NCBI GenBank assembly: GCA_015039315.1
Contig: WIDE01000022.1
Location: 117,223 to 162,926 of the forward strand
Length of the DNA stretch: 45,704 nt
Direction: 5' to 3'
From: Clavulina sp. PMI_390
Lineage: Eukaryota; Basidiomycota; Agaricomycetes; Cantharellales; Hydnaceae
Positions within the stretch are counted from its first letter, which is position 1, and each line of letters opens with the position of its first letter. This document shows positions 32,754-44,055 of the stretch, piece by piece. A model generated the notes under the pieces. The model saw only the letters and a list, made by a program, of their open reading frames with translations, was not told the origin of the DNA and made no database searches. Position numbers and translations under genes: made by a program.

Positions 32754-35700
32754 CTAGCTCGAGCACATCAGGCAGGCTTCCTTGTTCTCCAACGAGCAGT
32801 ACAGTTTGTCCTGCTCGTACTTGAGCTGAGCAGCCCGCTCCATCGCAGCCTTCAGCTCGGGGTCATTCTCCATCGCGATCTCGAGAGGAGTTTTCTCCTT
32901 TGCCGGTTCGCCATTCGCGGGGGCGGCAGGCGCAGGGGCATCACCCGACTCGGACGTAGATGAGGAAGAGGCAATGTCGGTGGAGGAAGATGCAATCGAT
33001 GCGTCGGAAGACGTAACAGCTACGGTAGACTCGGTAGATGCTGAGATAGTCAAGTTCGACAACTCAGCCTCAATTGGCGTCTCGGCGGGGAGCTCCTTAG
33101 CGGCCGTGGACGTAGGAGTGACCACGGGAGTGGGGAGGGACGGGGTGGCAGGCGCAAGGGTGGGGGCAGGGGCAGGGGCAGGTGCAGGTGCAGGCTCAAC
33201 AACCTTAGGAGTGGGCTTGACCTGAGCAGTCTTCAGGTTGGGCTGCTTGAGCAACGATTGATCAACGGTGAACTGAATGGCGCTGGAGGCGGGTCGTGTA
33301 CGCAGGTAGTACATGCCCGTCTTCAAGCCCTTCTTCCACCCGTAGAAGTGCATGCTCGTAAGCTGACCGACACTTGGGCTAGCCAAGTGGACGTTCAAGC
33401 TCTGGCTCTGGCAGATGAACGCGCCACGATCGGCAGCAAGGTCGATGACCTTCTTCTGGCTGATCTCCCAAACGGTCTTGTAGATGGCCTTCACATCGGC
33501 AGGGATGTTCGGGATGTTTTGGATAGAGCCCTGGTGCGCGATAATCATGTTCTTCATGTGATCGTCCCAGATACCGAGCGAGACGAGCTCCTTCATCAGC
33601 CACGGGTTCGCCACCTGGAATTCACCAGCGAGGACACGGCGAGTGTAGATGTTGCTCGTGTACGGCTCGAAGCACTCGTTGAAGCCCAGAATCTGAGACG
33701 TACTGGCTGTAGGCATGGGCGAGACGAGGAGAGAGTTGCGCAGACCATGTTGAGCAATCTTCGCCTTGAGCGAGGTCCAGTCCCACAACTCGGATGGGGT
33801 CACATTCCAGAGATCATACTGGAGCTCGCCATGGCTAGCAGGGCTGCCCTCCCAAGTACTGTATGGGCCTTGCGTCTCTGCGAGTTCGCACGAGCGCTCA
33901 AGAGCACCGTGGTAGATGGTCTCGAAGATCTTCTTGTTCAGATCACGGGCACCCTCTGAATCGAAGGGCAAACGGAGAGCCATGAAGGCGTCAGCAAGTC
34001 CCTGGACGCCGAGGCCAATGGGACGATGGCGCATGTTGGAGTTGCGGGCTTCGGGGACGGGGTAGTAGTTGACGTCAATAATGCGGTTGAGGTTGCGAGT
34101 AACAACCTTGGTGACATCATGAAGCTTCTGGAAGTCGAACTGCCCGTCGCGGATGAAGGTGGGGAGAGCGATTGAGGCGAGGTTGCAGACAGCTACTTCA
34201 TCGGGCGCAGAGTATTCGATGATCTCTGTGCAGAGGTTGGATGATTTGATCGTGCCAAGGTGCTTCTGGTTGGACTTGCCTATGATGACATCGAAAGTTT
34301 AGCCACATATCTACAACCTCTAGAAAACATCCACTTACTGTTGGCTGCATCCTTGTAAAGCATGAAGGGGCCACCAGTCTCAATCTGGGCATCAAGGATA
34401 GCATACCACAGCTTCTGCGCCTTCACGGTGCGTTTGGCGCGACCCTCCTTCTCGTACTTCTCAAATAGAGCATCGAACTCAGCACCGTGAGTATCAGGGA
34501 GACCAGGGCATTCCGAGGGGCACATCAGAGGCCAGTCGCCATCGGCCTCGACACGTCGCATGCTATCCAGATGAATGAGTTCCCGAGCGATGCAGCGACT
34601 AGGGCTGGGACTCACAAGATATCAGGAATCCACAGTGCGTAGAACAGATCACGAGCGCGAACTTCCTCCTTGCCGTGATTCTTGCGAAGGTCGAGGAAGT
34701 CGAAGACATCAGCGTGCCAGGGCTCAAGGTAGATGGCGAAAGCACCAGGTCGCTTATTGCCACCCTGATCAACATAACGAGCAGTGGCATCGTAGGCACG
34801 GAGCATCGGGACGATGCCATTTGAGTAGCCGTTGGTGCCCGCAATATACGAACTTTAGGACAGCCATTAGTTGCGAAAATAATGAGGGAAGACAGGCACT
34901 CACCCCTTGGCGCGAATGTTGGAGATTGAGAGGCCGATACCGCCAGCGGTCTTCGAGATCATCGCACAGGTCTTCAACGTATCGTAGATGCCATCGATCG
35001 AGTCATCCTTCATGGCGACGAGGAAGCAGCTAGCAAGCTGGGCGTTCCTTGTGCCAGCGTTGAAGAGAGTCGGGGAGGCATGAGTGAAGAAACGCTCAGA
35101 CATGAGGTTATAGGTCTCGATGGCACTCTCAATGTCAGTGCCGTGGATACCAACAGCAACACGCATGAGCATTTGCTGTGGTCGCTCAGCGACTTTGCCA
35201 TCGATGCGAAGGAGGTAGGAACGTTCGAGGGTCTTGAACCCGAAGCTGACAGATAGTGTGAGATACAGAAATCATCAGGAGAATGAAGAGGACTTACAAG
35301 TTGTAATGGAAGTCGCGGTCATAGATGATGGCCGAGTCCAATGTCGCGGAGTTCTCCATCACGATTTCATATGTCTCCTTGGAGATCATACCAGATGGCT
35401 TCCCATTTCGGGGGTTGACTGCGTGGAGCTGGGTTAAACGATGGGAAAGGCGACAATTGAACGATCGACATACTATAGTGATAGAGGTCGGAGATGACCG
35501 CGGTAAAGGATTTTTTGGTCTCCTTGTGGAGGTTCGAGATGGCAATGCGAGCGGCAAGGATCGCATAGTCGGGGTGCTTTGTTGTCAGATACGCTGCGGT
35601 CTCTGATGCAAGGTTCTAAGAGGACGAAGCTGGCGGATCAGACGCGTGGCACATGGTGAGATGGAGTGAGTGACCTACGTCGAGTTCGACTGTTGTCACG

Positions 35701-36238
35701 CCTTGATAGACGCCGGCGATGACCTTTTTCGTGATTCTACAGTGCAGTTAGACAAGGGTGTATGGGCATAGCAGATATCATGAATCGTACTCGATGGGCT
35801 CTACGTAGTCCATATCCAAGCCATAGCAGAGCTAGGCGCGCAATGTCAACATCGTGAAAAAATGAACACGAAATTCATCGATGAGTACCTTGGCGATCCT
35901 TGCTGTGATCTGATCGGAGGAGAGAGGGTTAGAGGGAGTTGGAATGATCGTGCTCGCGCGAGTATTCACGAACCTTATCAAACGCGACGCGTTCTTTCTG
36001 TAGGGGTGAAAAAGGGTGAGATACGCGTCGAGACGCGTCCATATGGTATCAAATCACTTACGCGGCTATAAGAGAGATGAAGAAAGTCAGAAACAGACTT
36101 GATAACGCGTCAGATATGATGGCTTACCCATCTAATAGGATCACGCGTGTGCAAGTGGCCACGATGTCGCGCGCGTCAGGAACCGGCAACGAGCCCCATA
36201 AATCAAGAAGACGAACCTCGCTTGTAGACAAACGCCAT
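32754..36238 (-). CDS. rnr1: ribonucleoside-diphosphate reductase large subunit (R1)
   Basis: Predicted 921 aa from thirteen exons on the minus strand: 36217-36238, 36128-36131, 36062-36065, 35974-35997, 35889-35909, 35791-35831, 35679-35736, 35474-35615, 35298-35418, 34904-35245, 34616-34852, 34339-34562, 32754-34279. The N-terminal ATP-cone reads [20 protein letters not shown] only when two 4-nt exons are used. Catalytic landmarks: LASCFLV (Cys ~219), NLCTEI (Cys ~430, with Asn ~428 and Glu ~432), [13 protein letters not shown] (Cys ~445) and the C-terminal CLMC redox pair. The enzyme reduces NDPs to dNDPs together with the R2 subunit, which is not here. Before the tail lies a ~130-residue Pro/Ala then Ser/Thr-rich linker, longer than usual. 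The 5' introns carry an ACGCGT cluster suggesting cell-cycle control. Confidence 0.95.
33156..33198. repeat. short Pro-Ala coding repeat in rnr1
   Basis: Hexamer-like GGGGCA/GGTGCA units on the plus strand encode an alternating Pro-Ala run in the C-terminal linker of the R1 protein. Likely to vary in length by slippage. Confidence 0.75.
35987..36148. promoter_or_regulatory. cluster of five ACGCGT (MCB-type) sites in 5' introns of rnr1
   Basis: ACGCGT occurs at 35987-35992, 36023-36028, 36033-36038, 36105-36110 and 36143-36148, with a sixth at 35642-35647. In yeasts this hexamer binds the MBF (Mbp1-Swi6) complex, and RNR genes are classic G1/S targets. Here the sites lie downstream of the start codon, four in introns and one in a coding exon. 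Binding is inferred from the sequence and from the gene's identity. Confidence 0.55.
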
Positions 36239-36328
36239 TGCAGAGTGCTAGTAGGCGTTTAAAGAGGGAGTGCTGGAGAGGTGGAGGAGGTGAGGAGGAA
36301 GCGTGTTGAGCTTTTGGCCGAAATGAGA

Positions 36329-36334
36329 TTTATA
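36329..36334 (-). promoter_or_regulatory. TATA box of rnr1
   Basis: TATAAA on the minus strand about 91 bp upstream of the ATG, followed by a long pyrimidine tract, a common fungal promoter layout. Confidence 0.55.
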
Positions 36335-36345
36335 AGCTTTCCAGT

Positions 36346-36351
36346 CACGTG
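36346..36351. promoter_or_regulatory. CACGTG E-box upstream of rnr1
   Basis: Palindromic CACGTG about 12 bp upstream of the TATA box. It could bind a bHLH factor; the match is exact but short. Confidence 0.35.
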
Positions 36352-36815
36352 CACACACGGGCTACCAAATAACCCTCAATAGATTTCTCTATTTCTCTGT
36401 TTCAGCCTCCACTTAGGTTTTGTTCGCTGATCTCCAGTAAGTCCACGTTCGCTCTAACTTGTCTTCATCCATATGATGTTCTTTTTACAAACTTATCTAC
36501 ATTGTCGGATTTGAGCCATCTCGTGCTCCTGCCGACACCTTTCATTCTGATCTTCTGTTTCACTTTTTCCATCTCAGTGGCGTGTTCAAGAAAAACTGAT
36601 CCCAACTTTCCTCCAGCTCTAGGGCTATCCATAAGTAGAACTGTTTGCACCGTAATCTAATGTACTCGTATCACACCTCAATCTCACCCTTTGACCGCCT
36701 TGCAAAATAAGACATCTTGTTCTCAATTGGCAGGACCTCATCGTTTCTTTCCCACATTAAAAAACCCCCACGCTAAACCTGGTGTATTGGTCAAAGGGAT
36801 CTACGACTACACATT

Positions 36816-38904
36816 TTAGCAAACGTGGAATAAACTAATTGACCACGGCGCAGAAGGGTCCGGACCCTCCACTTTAACGGCAATTCTCCCTGAAGCTTCG
36901 TTCCACCGAAGTTGGTCAACCATGCCAAGGCTGCTGAACGGCTGGACATTTCCAGCGCCATCTCGGAGATAAAGTGGTTTATGAACCAAGCAATCTCCAG
37001 ATGGTGCAACTTCGGTGACGACGATTGTTGAGCGTATTGAAGGAAGCCCCTTTGAGGCCAGTATCTTCTGCTGGCTCCCGGATGGTCGAGATGTTACGAG
37101 GCTGAGAAGTCGATCGTATCCTTGTACTGATGAGACTGCCACCACTGGAATGCCTTCCAGGTCATTTCCAGGCTTTCCACGCCCAACCACGCGTTGCCAG
37201 TCCAGTGAACGCTCATATACCTCGGGATATAAAAGCTCGGCGCTATATGACCCCGACTGAGTGGGACTATTCAACACGATTTCGCCCTGTACAATCACTG
37301 TTGACCCGCGGAGGAGCGTGACGCGCGACGATCCCGACCATTCGTTTCGCCGATGGCGCCAAAAAGCTAGGTCCATTTTCGAAGTGGCAGAATTTAACGA
37401 GAAAGAGCGTGGTAGGGACTGTAACTGCTCAACCTGAGGTCCAGTTGGAGCGTGGAGTTGTGGTGGCCGGTTTGCTGGAAAAGCAGACTGATTCAAAGAG
37501 TGAAGGGGGTAGAAAGAGACTTGAGTCGAAGTCGATCGGCTGGCAACTAATAAATATCGGTCATCTACGACCTCGCTGTGAAGCACCGTTTGCTGGATCG
37601 TAGGATAAGTATGGGTCAATCGGCATTAATAAAGACAAGTTACGCACGGCATTGAGCAACAAAAAAGTTCTCCCCGAGGCTAAATCTATCATTCTTAACG
37701 ATTTCGAAGAGAAGTCTCCCCGCACCTCCGCAATGAGATAAGTACCAGAAATATGAACATCCAATAATTCCGAATCTGGAAAGACTGTGTACATGAAGAC
37801 TGGAGACGGGCAAGTGGTATTTCCGGGAGACCCGCTCTCGCTATGCACCGGTGTTCTCGGTATGGGCTGGAAGAAGAGCTCTAGTTTGTTCTCCGAGCTA
37901 ATGATGGCAGACTTCAGATGCTATTGTCCAGATATGCGAGAAGCAGTCTGACCTGTACTTACGGTTGGCCACTGGCAAACATCACTCCTTCCTCCCCTTT
38001 CCATCGTCCCCACACAGCAATACGCCACCTCGGTGCCTTTTTATCTTGTTTTGGCACAAACGCAGAATAGTCAATTCGGTAACTGATTATATGAGGGCTC
38101 CGTAGATCGAGGAGTTGGATGCCTTGGTCATACCACGCCCAGAAGACCTCTCCTCCAGACGAGAATCCCATCTCGCGAACGCCTTGAAATGGTGGCAGCG
38201 CAAATAATACGATGGCAGTGACTTCCACAGATACGGTTGGCCGAGAAGTTAGCGTTCGTGCTCGTAGGGCCGCCCAGTATCTATCACGAAGAGAGGGAGC
38301 TGGGCGATGCAGTGTCGGCTCCCCAAGGCTAACGACAGTGCTCGTTGTCGTCGCAAGAGAGTAATCCACTGACAGTGTTGGGTGCTCTTCACTGTCGTTG
38401 TTGGGGTTCACAAAGTATAGAGGAGAAAAGTCAGGAACTGAGTGAGGTTGATGGCGGAGGGCATGTATCCACACGACATCGATCTCGGTACAGAGACGAA
38501 TCGCCCGGCAGGTCTAGAGAAGTAAAATCGCTGTGTAGAGAGGACAACTGAATACCGAGAATGTTGGTACCACGTACATGACTGAGCGCTACAATGTCTG
38601 AGAGAGAGAGTGATTGACACATGACCTCGATCAGGACATCTTCGGGAAGCGTTGCTAATCCTATTTTGCTTTGCCTTGGTTCTAATCTCACAACATCCTC
38701 GAAGCTCTTTTGCCATAAGTTGTTGAGGTTTTTGACAATCTTGGGCGACGGCGGCTGAGTTGAGAGTTCCATGGACTGCTTCGGCTCGCCTTTGACGCTC
38801 AGTTCTGAAGCGCGACGGGGGTCGCGCCTCACAGAACGCAATATACGTTCCATACAGTGGGTGGATGATGTGCTGAAGGCTCGAGAAAGAGTCTCTTTTT
38901 GCAT
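36816..38904 (-). CDS. F-box protein, WNE-motif family, copy 6
   Basis: Predicted 634 aa from four exons on the minus strand (38578-38904, 37963-38513, 37648-37897, 36816-37592). A ~85-residue basic N-terminal region precedes the F-box core (LATLPEDVLIEVMCQSLSLS), split by intron 1 before TCRAIRLCTEIDVVW. Family landmarks: a YWAALRART helical segment, LLDLRSPHIISY, GVMFASGQP at the phase-2 intron, ELFFQPI, then after the third intron VVDDRYLLVASRS. The end has LRWNEASGRIAVKV and SLFHVC. Together with copy 7 (269 bp away, same strand) it forms a second tandem pair. Intron phases 0, 2, 0. Likely SCF substrate receptor by family. Confidence 0.8.
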
Positions 38905-39173
38905 GTCATCGCCTCGTCGTGGGAATCATGGCAATTCCTTTGGCTCCTGCTAGAAGGATACATGCTGGCTGCACCCGTGTCATAGATACAGTTTGTTTAA
39001 GCCATCGAAGATCCATAAATAGGTGAATAATCAACCTCCTCTACAAAAATAATGAATGGGACTCTACTCTAGGTGAATTGGCTGAAAGCCTGATGACTGC
39101 ATGTAAGCAACGATGAAGGCCCTGTCTATACACATCGCGGCAGGCGCAGGTTCCGCACTGCCTAGCTGTGGCG

Positions 39174-41203
39174 CTATATATTGGGCACGCAAAACCGGTA
39201 GAGAGTGATGCCTGTGCATCCTGAGACACCTTTTCTCCTGATCGCAAGTCTACCCGAAACATCGTTCCACACAAACGTCACCGAATTATCTGTGACAATG
39301 AGAGGCTGCACATTTGGCTCTCCCTTAGTCGATGTACCATGCTGCACGAAGACGGGCTTATGGATGAGTCCGCCTGCTGGAGATACTTCCGTTACGGCCA
39401 GCGTGCTGCGGGAGACTTCTGATCCCATGAGGCCCATGTTTCGAGAACCGTACGTCGGCATAGAGCGTACGAGGCTGAGCAGACGGTCATATCCTTGCAT
39501 GGCGGACACCACGATGATAGCGAGATCAGATTCTTGACGGATGCGCTTTCGGTGTAATATGGCCGACAGTGCTGAGCGAGGCTTTGGCGTGGAAAGCTCA
39601 GCGAAGATAAATTCTGGCCCATATTCCGGTCCCATCTTGGCAGGTGAAGGTAGACGGATGTCGTCACCTGCACTTTCAGGGACTAACGCAGCAGACATGG
39701 CGACATCTTGAGTGAAGAATCCTCTGCAGAAGCGCCATATCACTAGATAACGTTCCCCCGTGTCAACATTCAATGTGAATTGGGTCGGCAGAGTGACGGG
39801 ATAATACATCGATCGTGGCGAGTCGTCGAATGTGGTACTTGGTGGCGATCCTGCTGAATCGTGAATGGAGTCGAGGGGAAAGCAGCGAGCGCAGTAGGTA
39901 GAGCTTCCAGCGATTAGCAGATGAGATTGTTCCACGATTTCGATCTCGGCAGAACGAAGACAAGAAGCCTGGGATGGATATTGATCTGGGTGAATTTTTA
40001 GCCTCATGTCCTAAACAAAATTGACGCGTACCACTTCAAGTGAATATCTCTCCCCTGTCGTAAAATTGATGATTCGGACGAAATACCTCCACTCTTCCAC
40101 ATGCTCTTTAAGCATGATAAGAAATGTCCCTGAGGCCTTGAGCGTCCTCGGAGTCGCGCCTGGACTGACCTCGAGGTCTCCAAGGTAAATGGGATTGGGT
40201 ATGAGGAAGGAGCCATCGAGGTCGCCATTATGAGGGGTCCACAATGGCTGGAAAAACAGCTCTAGGTGATTTGGGTAACTGTCAAACGCCAAGGTTAACT
40301 TCTCGTACATTGCGAACGAGAGGGATAAGCTGGAGCTCACAGGCAACTCCCTGCGAATAGCACACCTTCTTGGCCCTCGTAACAAATGAGATGGACAACA
40401 TGCCATGACCCAGGGCAGAGATGGGAAGCACCCCTTGGAACGTGAGATAGATCGATGTTGTACCTCAACAGAGTGCGGAAGTCGAAGAGACGAATGCAAT
40501 CCACTAGCCACAAGAAGAAAATCTCTCCACCCATGGTAAAGCCCATGTCATGGAAATCCTCCCCTTCAAATCCCCGAAGAGTGTCCATTATGGGCTCAAT
40601 CGTAACCTTCGCCTGGGCCATGGCACGCTCAGCGCCTATACTGTCCCAATACCTATCTTGGAGCGAAATGCTGGGCCGCCATGAAGGGAGGAGAGCCGTG
40701 AGAGTTACGGACGTCTTCGCGCGGCAATAATCAATGGTTGGAAGCGCAGTCAGCTCGGTCTTGAACTCTTGCTTCATGAACGAAGGAGGGGATGTGTCAG
40801 GTAGACGGTGACCTCGTCTGCCTACTCCTTCAAGATACAGTGCGTGTCGCCACACAACCTCAGCATGACCGTAGGCTCGAAGGCTTCGGTATGTCTGGAA
40901 GATAGCATCATTATGGAAAAATGTCACCGCAAGTCAGCTCAGGAGACTTACATGGGTGAGGGAAACAACATCAGAGAATGAGACGCAATAGCAGAATACT
41001 TCGACGAGGACATCGAGCGGCAGATTATTCAATGATATTCGTGGGCAATGATCCGAATCTTCATGTTTCTTGGGTTTTGAGTGGGTGGTTTGACCAAGGA
41101 AGTCGCTAGCGGGTGTTTCAGGGGTCGGAGGTTCAACCCTGGTCGGGACAAGGGAAATACGGCGACGAGACACGCGATCAACTAGAGAACGAAAGAGCCT
41201 CAT
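39174..41203 (-). CDS. F-box protein, WNE-motif family, copy 7
   Basis: Predicted 615 aa from four exons on the minus strand (40952-41203, 40341-40894, 40032-40278, 39174-39968). The start MRLFRSLVDRVSRRR matches the basic N-termini of other copies and is the first in-frame ATG. The F-box core (LNNLPLDVLVEVFCYCVSFS) has Leu-Asp for the usual Glu-Asp/Asp-Asp pair and is split by intron 1 before TYRSLRAYGHAEVVW, where the usual Thr-Cys is Thr-Tyr. Later: DRYWDSIGAERAM, FDFRTLLRYNI, GVLFAGSCL at the phase-2 intron, LELFFQPLW, and FVWNDVSGRLAIR near the end, with Asp for Glu in the WNE motif. It is the only copy with WND. Divergent from copy 8. Confidence 0.78.
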
Positions 41204-41630
41204 ATGAGGCGGGAGAAGAGAGTCACGGGCGGCAATGGATCGGAGGAGTGGACATTTGCTCCCAGAGATTAGGGACCCTGTCTTGGGGCGGACATCTCGA
41301 ACTTCTGTATGGCGGGGCGATGCGTCCCGTAACCGTGAAGCCGAATTGCCCAGAAGAGAATGCAGCACTGCTTCAGGAAATGTCCATTTTGTCCCTGGCG
41401 CGCATATTTCTAGTAGCTGCCAATCTGAGCATCACTTCCTGGCGAACGAATAGTGCAGGGAAATCAATTGATCTCGAGAAACCTGTGCAGAATTTGTCAA
41501 CGAGTGTCAACAACCCGCTTCGTTATTCATATTTATTCTTTACGACGTCTTGCAGTTGTGTCGAGCATCGCCTTTGAGGAATCTATCTATAATCTATCTC
41601 TCTTGTGGTGCTTCACCTGCCACCACCACC
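41204..41630. promoter_or_regulatory. divergent upstream region between F-box copies 7 and 8
   Basis: 427 bp between two start codons pointing away from each other. CT-rich leader with CCACCACCACC directly before the copy 8 ATG. No defined site assigned. Confidence 0.35.
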
Positions 41631-43659
41631 ATGCCCCGCTGGAAGCTCCCAGATCTCATACATCGTGTAAGCACTGCCACACGTCAAGCCCCGTCAACGT
41701 GTTCCGTGAACGGCTCGGTGCACCCTCAGGCTGGGCTCCAGGGTTCACAAAAAGGCGCGAGGTTAAACCGCTCCCTCCGGCCACTGGACAGTACATTACC
41801 CTCTGGCTTGTCGCTTCCAGGTCTTTCGCTCGACTCACTGCTCCACCTTCCTGAGGATGTCCTCGTCGAGATTCTGTCACATTCATTGACTCCCCGAGAT
41901 CTTGTATCCGTCAGCCATGTACGTTATCTCAACCTCTTAACCTCAAAATATAGCTAAACTCGACGACTTCCGATCTCCTAGACATGCAGAGTGCTCCGCG
42001 TCCTTGCTCATACCACTACGGTCTGGGAGCATGCTTGGCACCGTGATCCTACAATGTCCCGAGTTCAGATTCCTCGGCTACTGAGCCCTGCCATCAATGA
42101 TGACCCTACCACAGCCGATTCGGCGGATGAGACTACCACATCGCCCCTTGAAGCTTCAACAGTTCAATGTGGGCCATCAAAACCACTCGGGTTCCGTGTA
42201 ACAAGCCCTCTAAATTCTCCCTCTTCTACTTGGAAGTCCATGCAATTAAATATCTACCAGAAAAAATACTGGGATACCATGCGAATCCGAAAGACCATGC
42301 ATCACGGGCAGCCATCGATGAAATTTTTTGGTACCATCCTAGAAAACCACCCGATCACCGAACTCGTTACCGCACGCCTCACCGGAGACGGCGATATCTT
42401 TGTCCTTGGCTTTGTTTCGGAAGTGAGATTTGTCCATCTCGAGCTGGGAGTCGTGGTGTCGGTTCCAATTGAGTTTGGGTCTACAATTTTCGAGGAACGG
42501 AGAGTGGGAGTTCCTCTTGCGGGTGATGTCTTCTACTATGACGGAAAGAAGGGGATTCTCTTTGCCTCGACATTCTCGTGCGTCCCCTATTCTCCTACAA
42601 TTAATTTCGCTAACCCAAGTCACCCTCATTTTGTGTAGCCGACGAGATGAGGTCTTGATCTACTTCTTGCCCCTCGATCCTTTCTATGGCTCGGCCGGCA
42701 ATTCGTCTGGAGACGTACAACTTTTTGCGAAAGTCAACCTGCCAGTTGGCCACATTGTGCAACAACTGATGTTCTCGGGGCGCTTCCTCGTCATTGGGTC
42801 CACACCAGATCTTGCCCGCCCATGGTGGTCCTATCGGGTGTTTGATATGGAAACTCGACGGACTTACCGTGTCATGGAAGAAGACAATCGAGCATTTGCT
42901 GTCGATGTATTCGATGATAAATTCTTCATCGCCCTTCATCCAACTAACAAAGTCACACTTTACACATTACCACCCTCTTGGACCCTCCCGCCTATGGATA
43001 CACCATCTGACTCCGTGTTGGAGCTTATCCCTTTGCCCCACAGCACTTCAGACCCCCCTGAATTTCCCGCACATACTACCCATAAATTATTCGTGCCGGG
43101 AGTATACTTCAACAGTGCATCCGATACTCTCCCTGCAGGCCTCGCATACTTTACTGTCTATTTGGCAGAGGGACCTTCGAGATGGGATGCGCTCGGCACT
43201 CAGGGTTCTGGCCTCTGGTGGCGCGAAGACCTGCCAAGAGCTAAAGCTCAGTTCCAAACCGACTACCCTCACCTCAAAACTCAATCCCACAAGCGCTTTC
43301 CCCTTCCTCACTTCCTTTCTCGACGTCCTCCCGACGTCACTAACCACTTCCGTGGCGTTGGACACGTTGAGAGTGGTCCCACAAGTATCCTCATCTGCGC
43401 CGAGCCTGCAGGCAAGGTAGATGCTCCCCTCATTCTCGCACACCTTCGCTTTGAGCAGGGATCGTCGAGCCCTGTCGGCGTTGATCAAAAACCCCTCCTA
43501 CTACGAAAGAAGAATAAGAGGGGAAAGGAGGTCGTAGAACGCCCTAATTGTGGGGAGGCAGACCACTTCTTCAATTTTGAGTGGAATGAAGATGCAGGAC
43601 GCGTTATTCTGCTCACTAGTGATGGCCAAACTTTCCGCCTAGATTTATACGAATTTTGA
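41631..43659 (+). CDS. F-box protein, WNE-motif family, copy 8
   Basis: Predicted 634 aa from three exons (41631-41918, 41982-42577, 42639-43659). The start MPRWKLPDLIHRVSTATRQ is basic. The F-box core (LLHLPEDVLVEILSHSLTPR) is split by intron 1 before TCRVLRVLAHTTTVW. Then KYWDTMRIRKTM, VRFVHLELGVVVSV, GILFASTFS at the phase-2 intron, RRDEVLIYFLPLD, and FDDKFFIALHP. The end has FEWNEDAGRVILLT and LDLYEF. The third family intron is absent: the last exon runs uninterrupted through that position, as in copy 9. Copies 8 and 9 are very similar in protein and even at the DNA level (for example around 42750 and 45190), so they are a recent tandem duplication. Confidence 0.83.
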
Positions 43660-44055
43660 ATGCTATTTTGGGACCTGCGTCATCCTGCGCTAGTGCTCGC
43701 CTCTGCTATAATATCTTTTGTACGAGCATATACAGCGCGTTTGTGACGCGAATATAATCCAGAAACATGTCATAGTTAGACTAGGTTACTCAATACGGTC
43801 ATTTTGTACACTAGCTCACACCATTAGGATGCGCTCAGCATGAGTTGCGCGCTTACGAAAAACGAAACGGATCATGAAGCAAAAGTGAGTCAGACCAGCA
43901 GCCTACGAGCATAGATATGTTAGAGAAGCTGGATATGTACTTGCAAGAATCAAATTTTCGTTCGAGGCTAGATGGTAAGGGAGGTGGAGGTGTGTGGGAT
44001 TTTGATACTCTGGCAGCCTGCACCAGTTCCCCTCACACTTTCACTTCCGACTGCC
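43660..44055. other. intergenic spacer between copies 8 and 9
   Basis: About 395 bp with 3' region of copy 8 and promoter of copy 9. No additional coding or RNA signal seen. Confidence 0.4.

Larger units (their letters stand above)
36239..36815. other. rnr1 upstream region and 3' end of F-box copy 6
   Basis: 577 bp. The part next to rnr1 reads, on the minus strand, as a CT-rich leader behind a TATA box. The rest is T/A-rich and fits the 3' region of copy 6. A 61-codon frame at 36465-36650 has no support as a gene. Confidence 0.5.

Noticed and set aside
33258..33959. 233-codon plus-strand frame inside rnr1
   Set aside because: Antisense shadow of a highly conserved exon, with no domain of its own.
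41110..41150. tRNA-like GGTTCAACCC box
   Set aside because: It lies in the coding exon of F-box copy 7 and no matching acceptor stem, D arm or anticodon arm could be built around it.
41204..41368. Upstream extension of F-box copy 7 to 41368
   Set aside because: The extension has no ATG; the first in-frame ATG at 41203 gives the basic N-terminus typical of the family.
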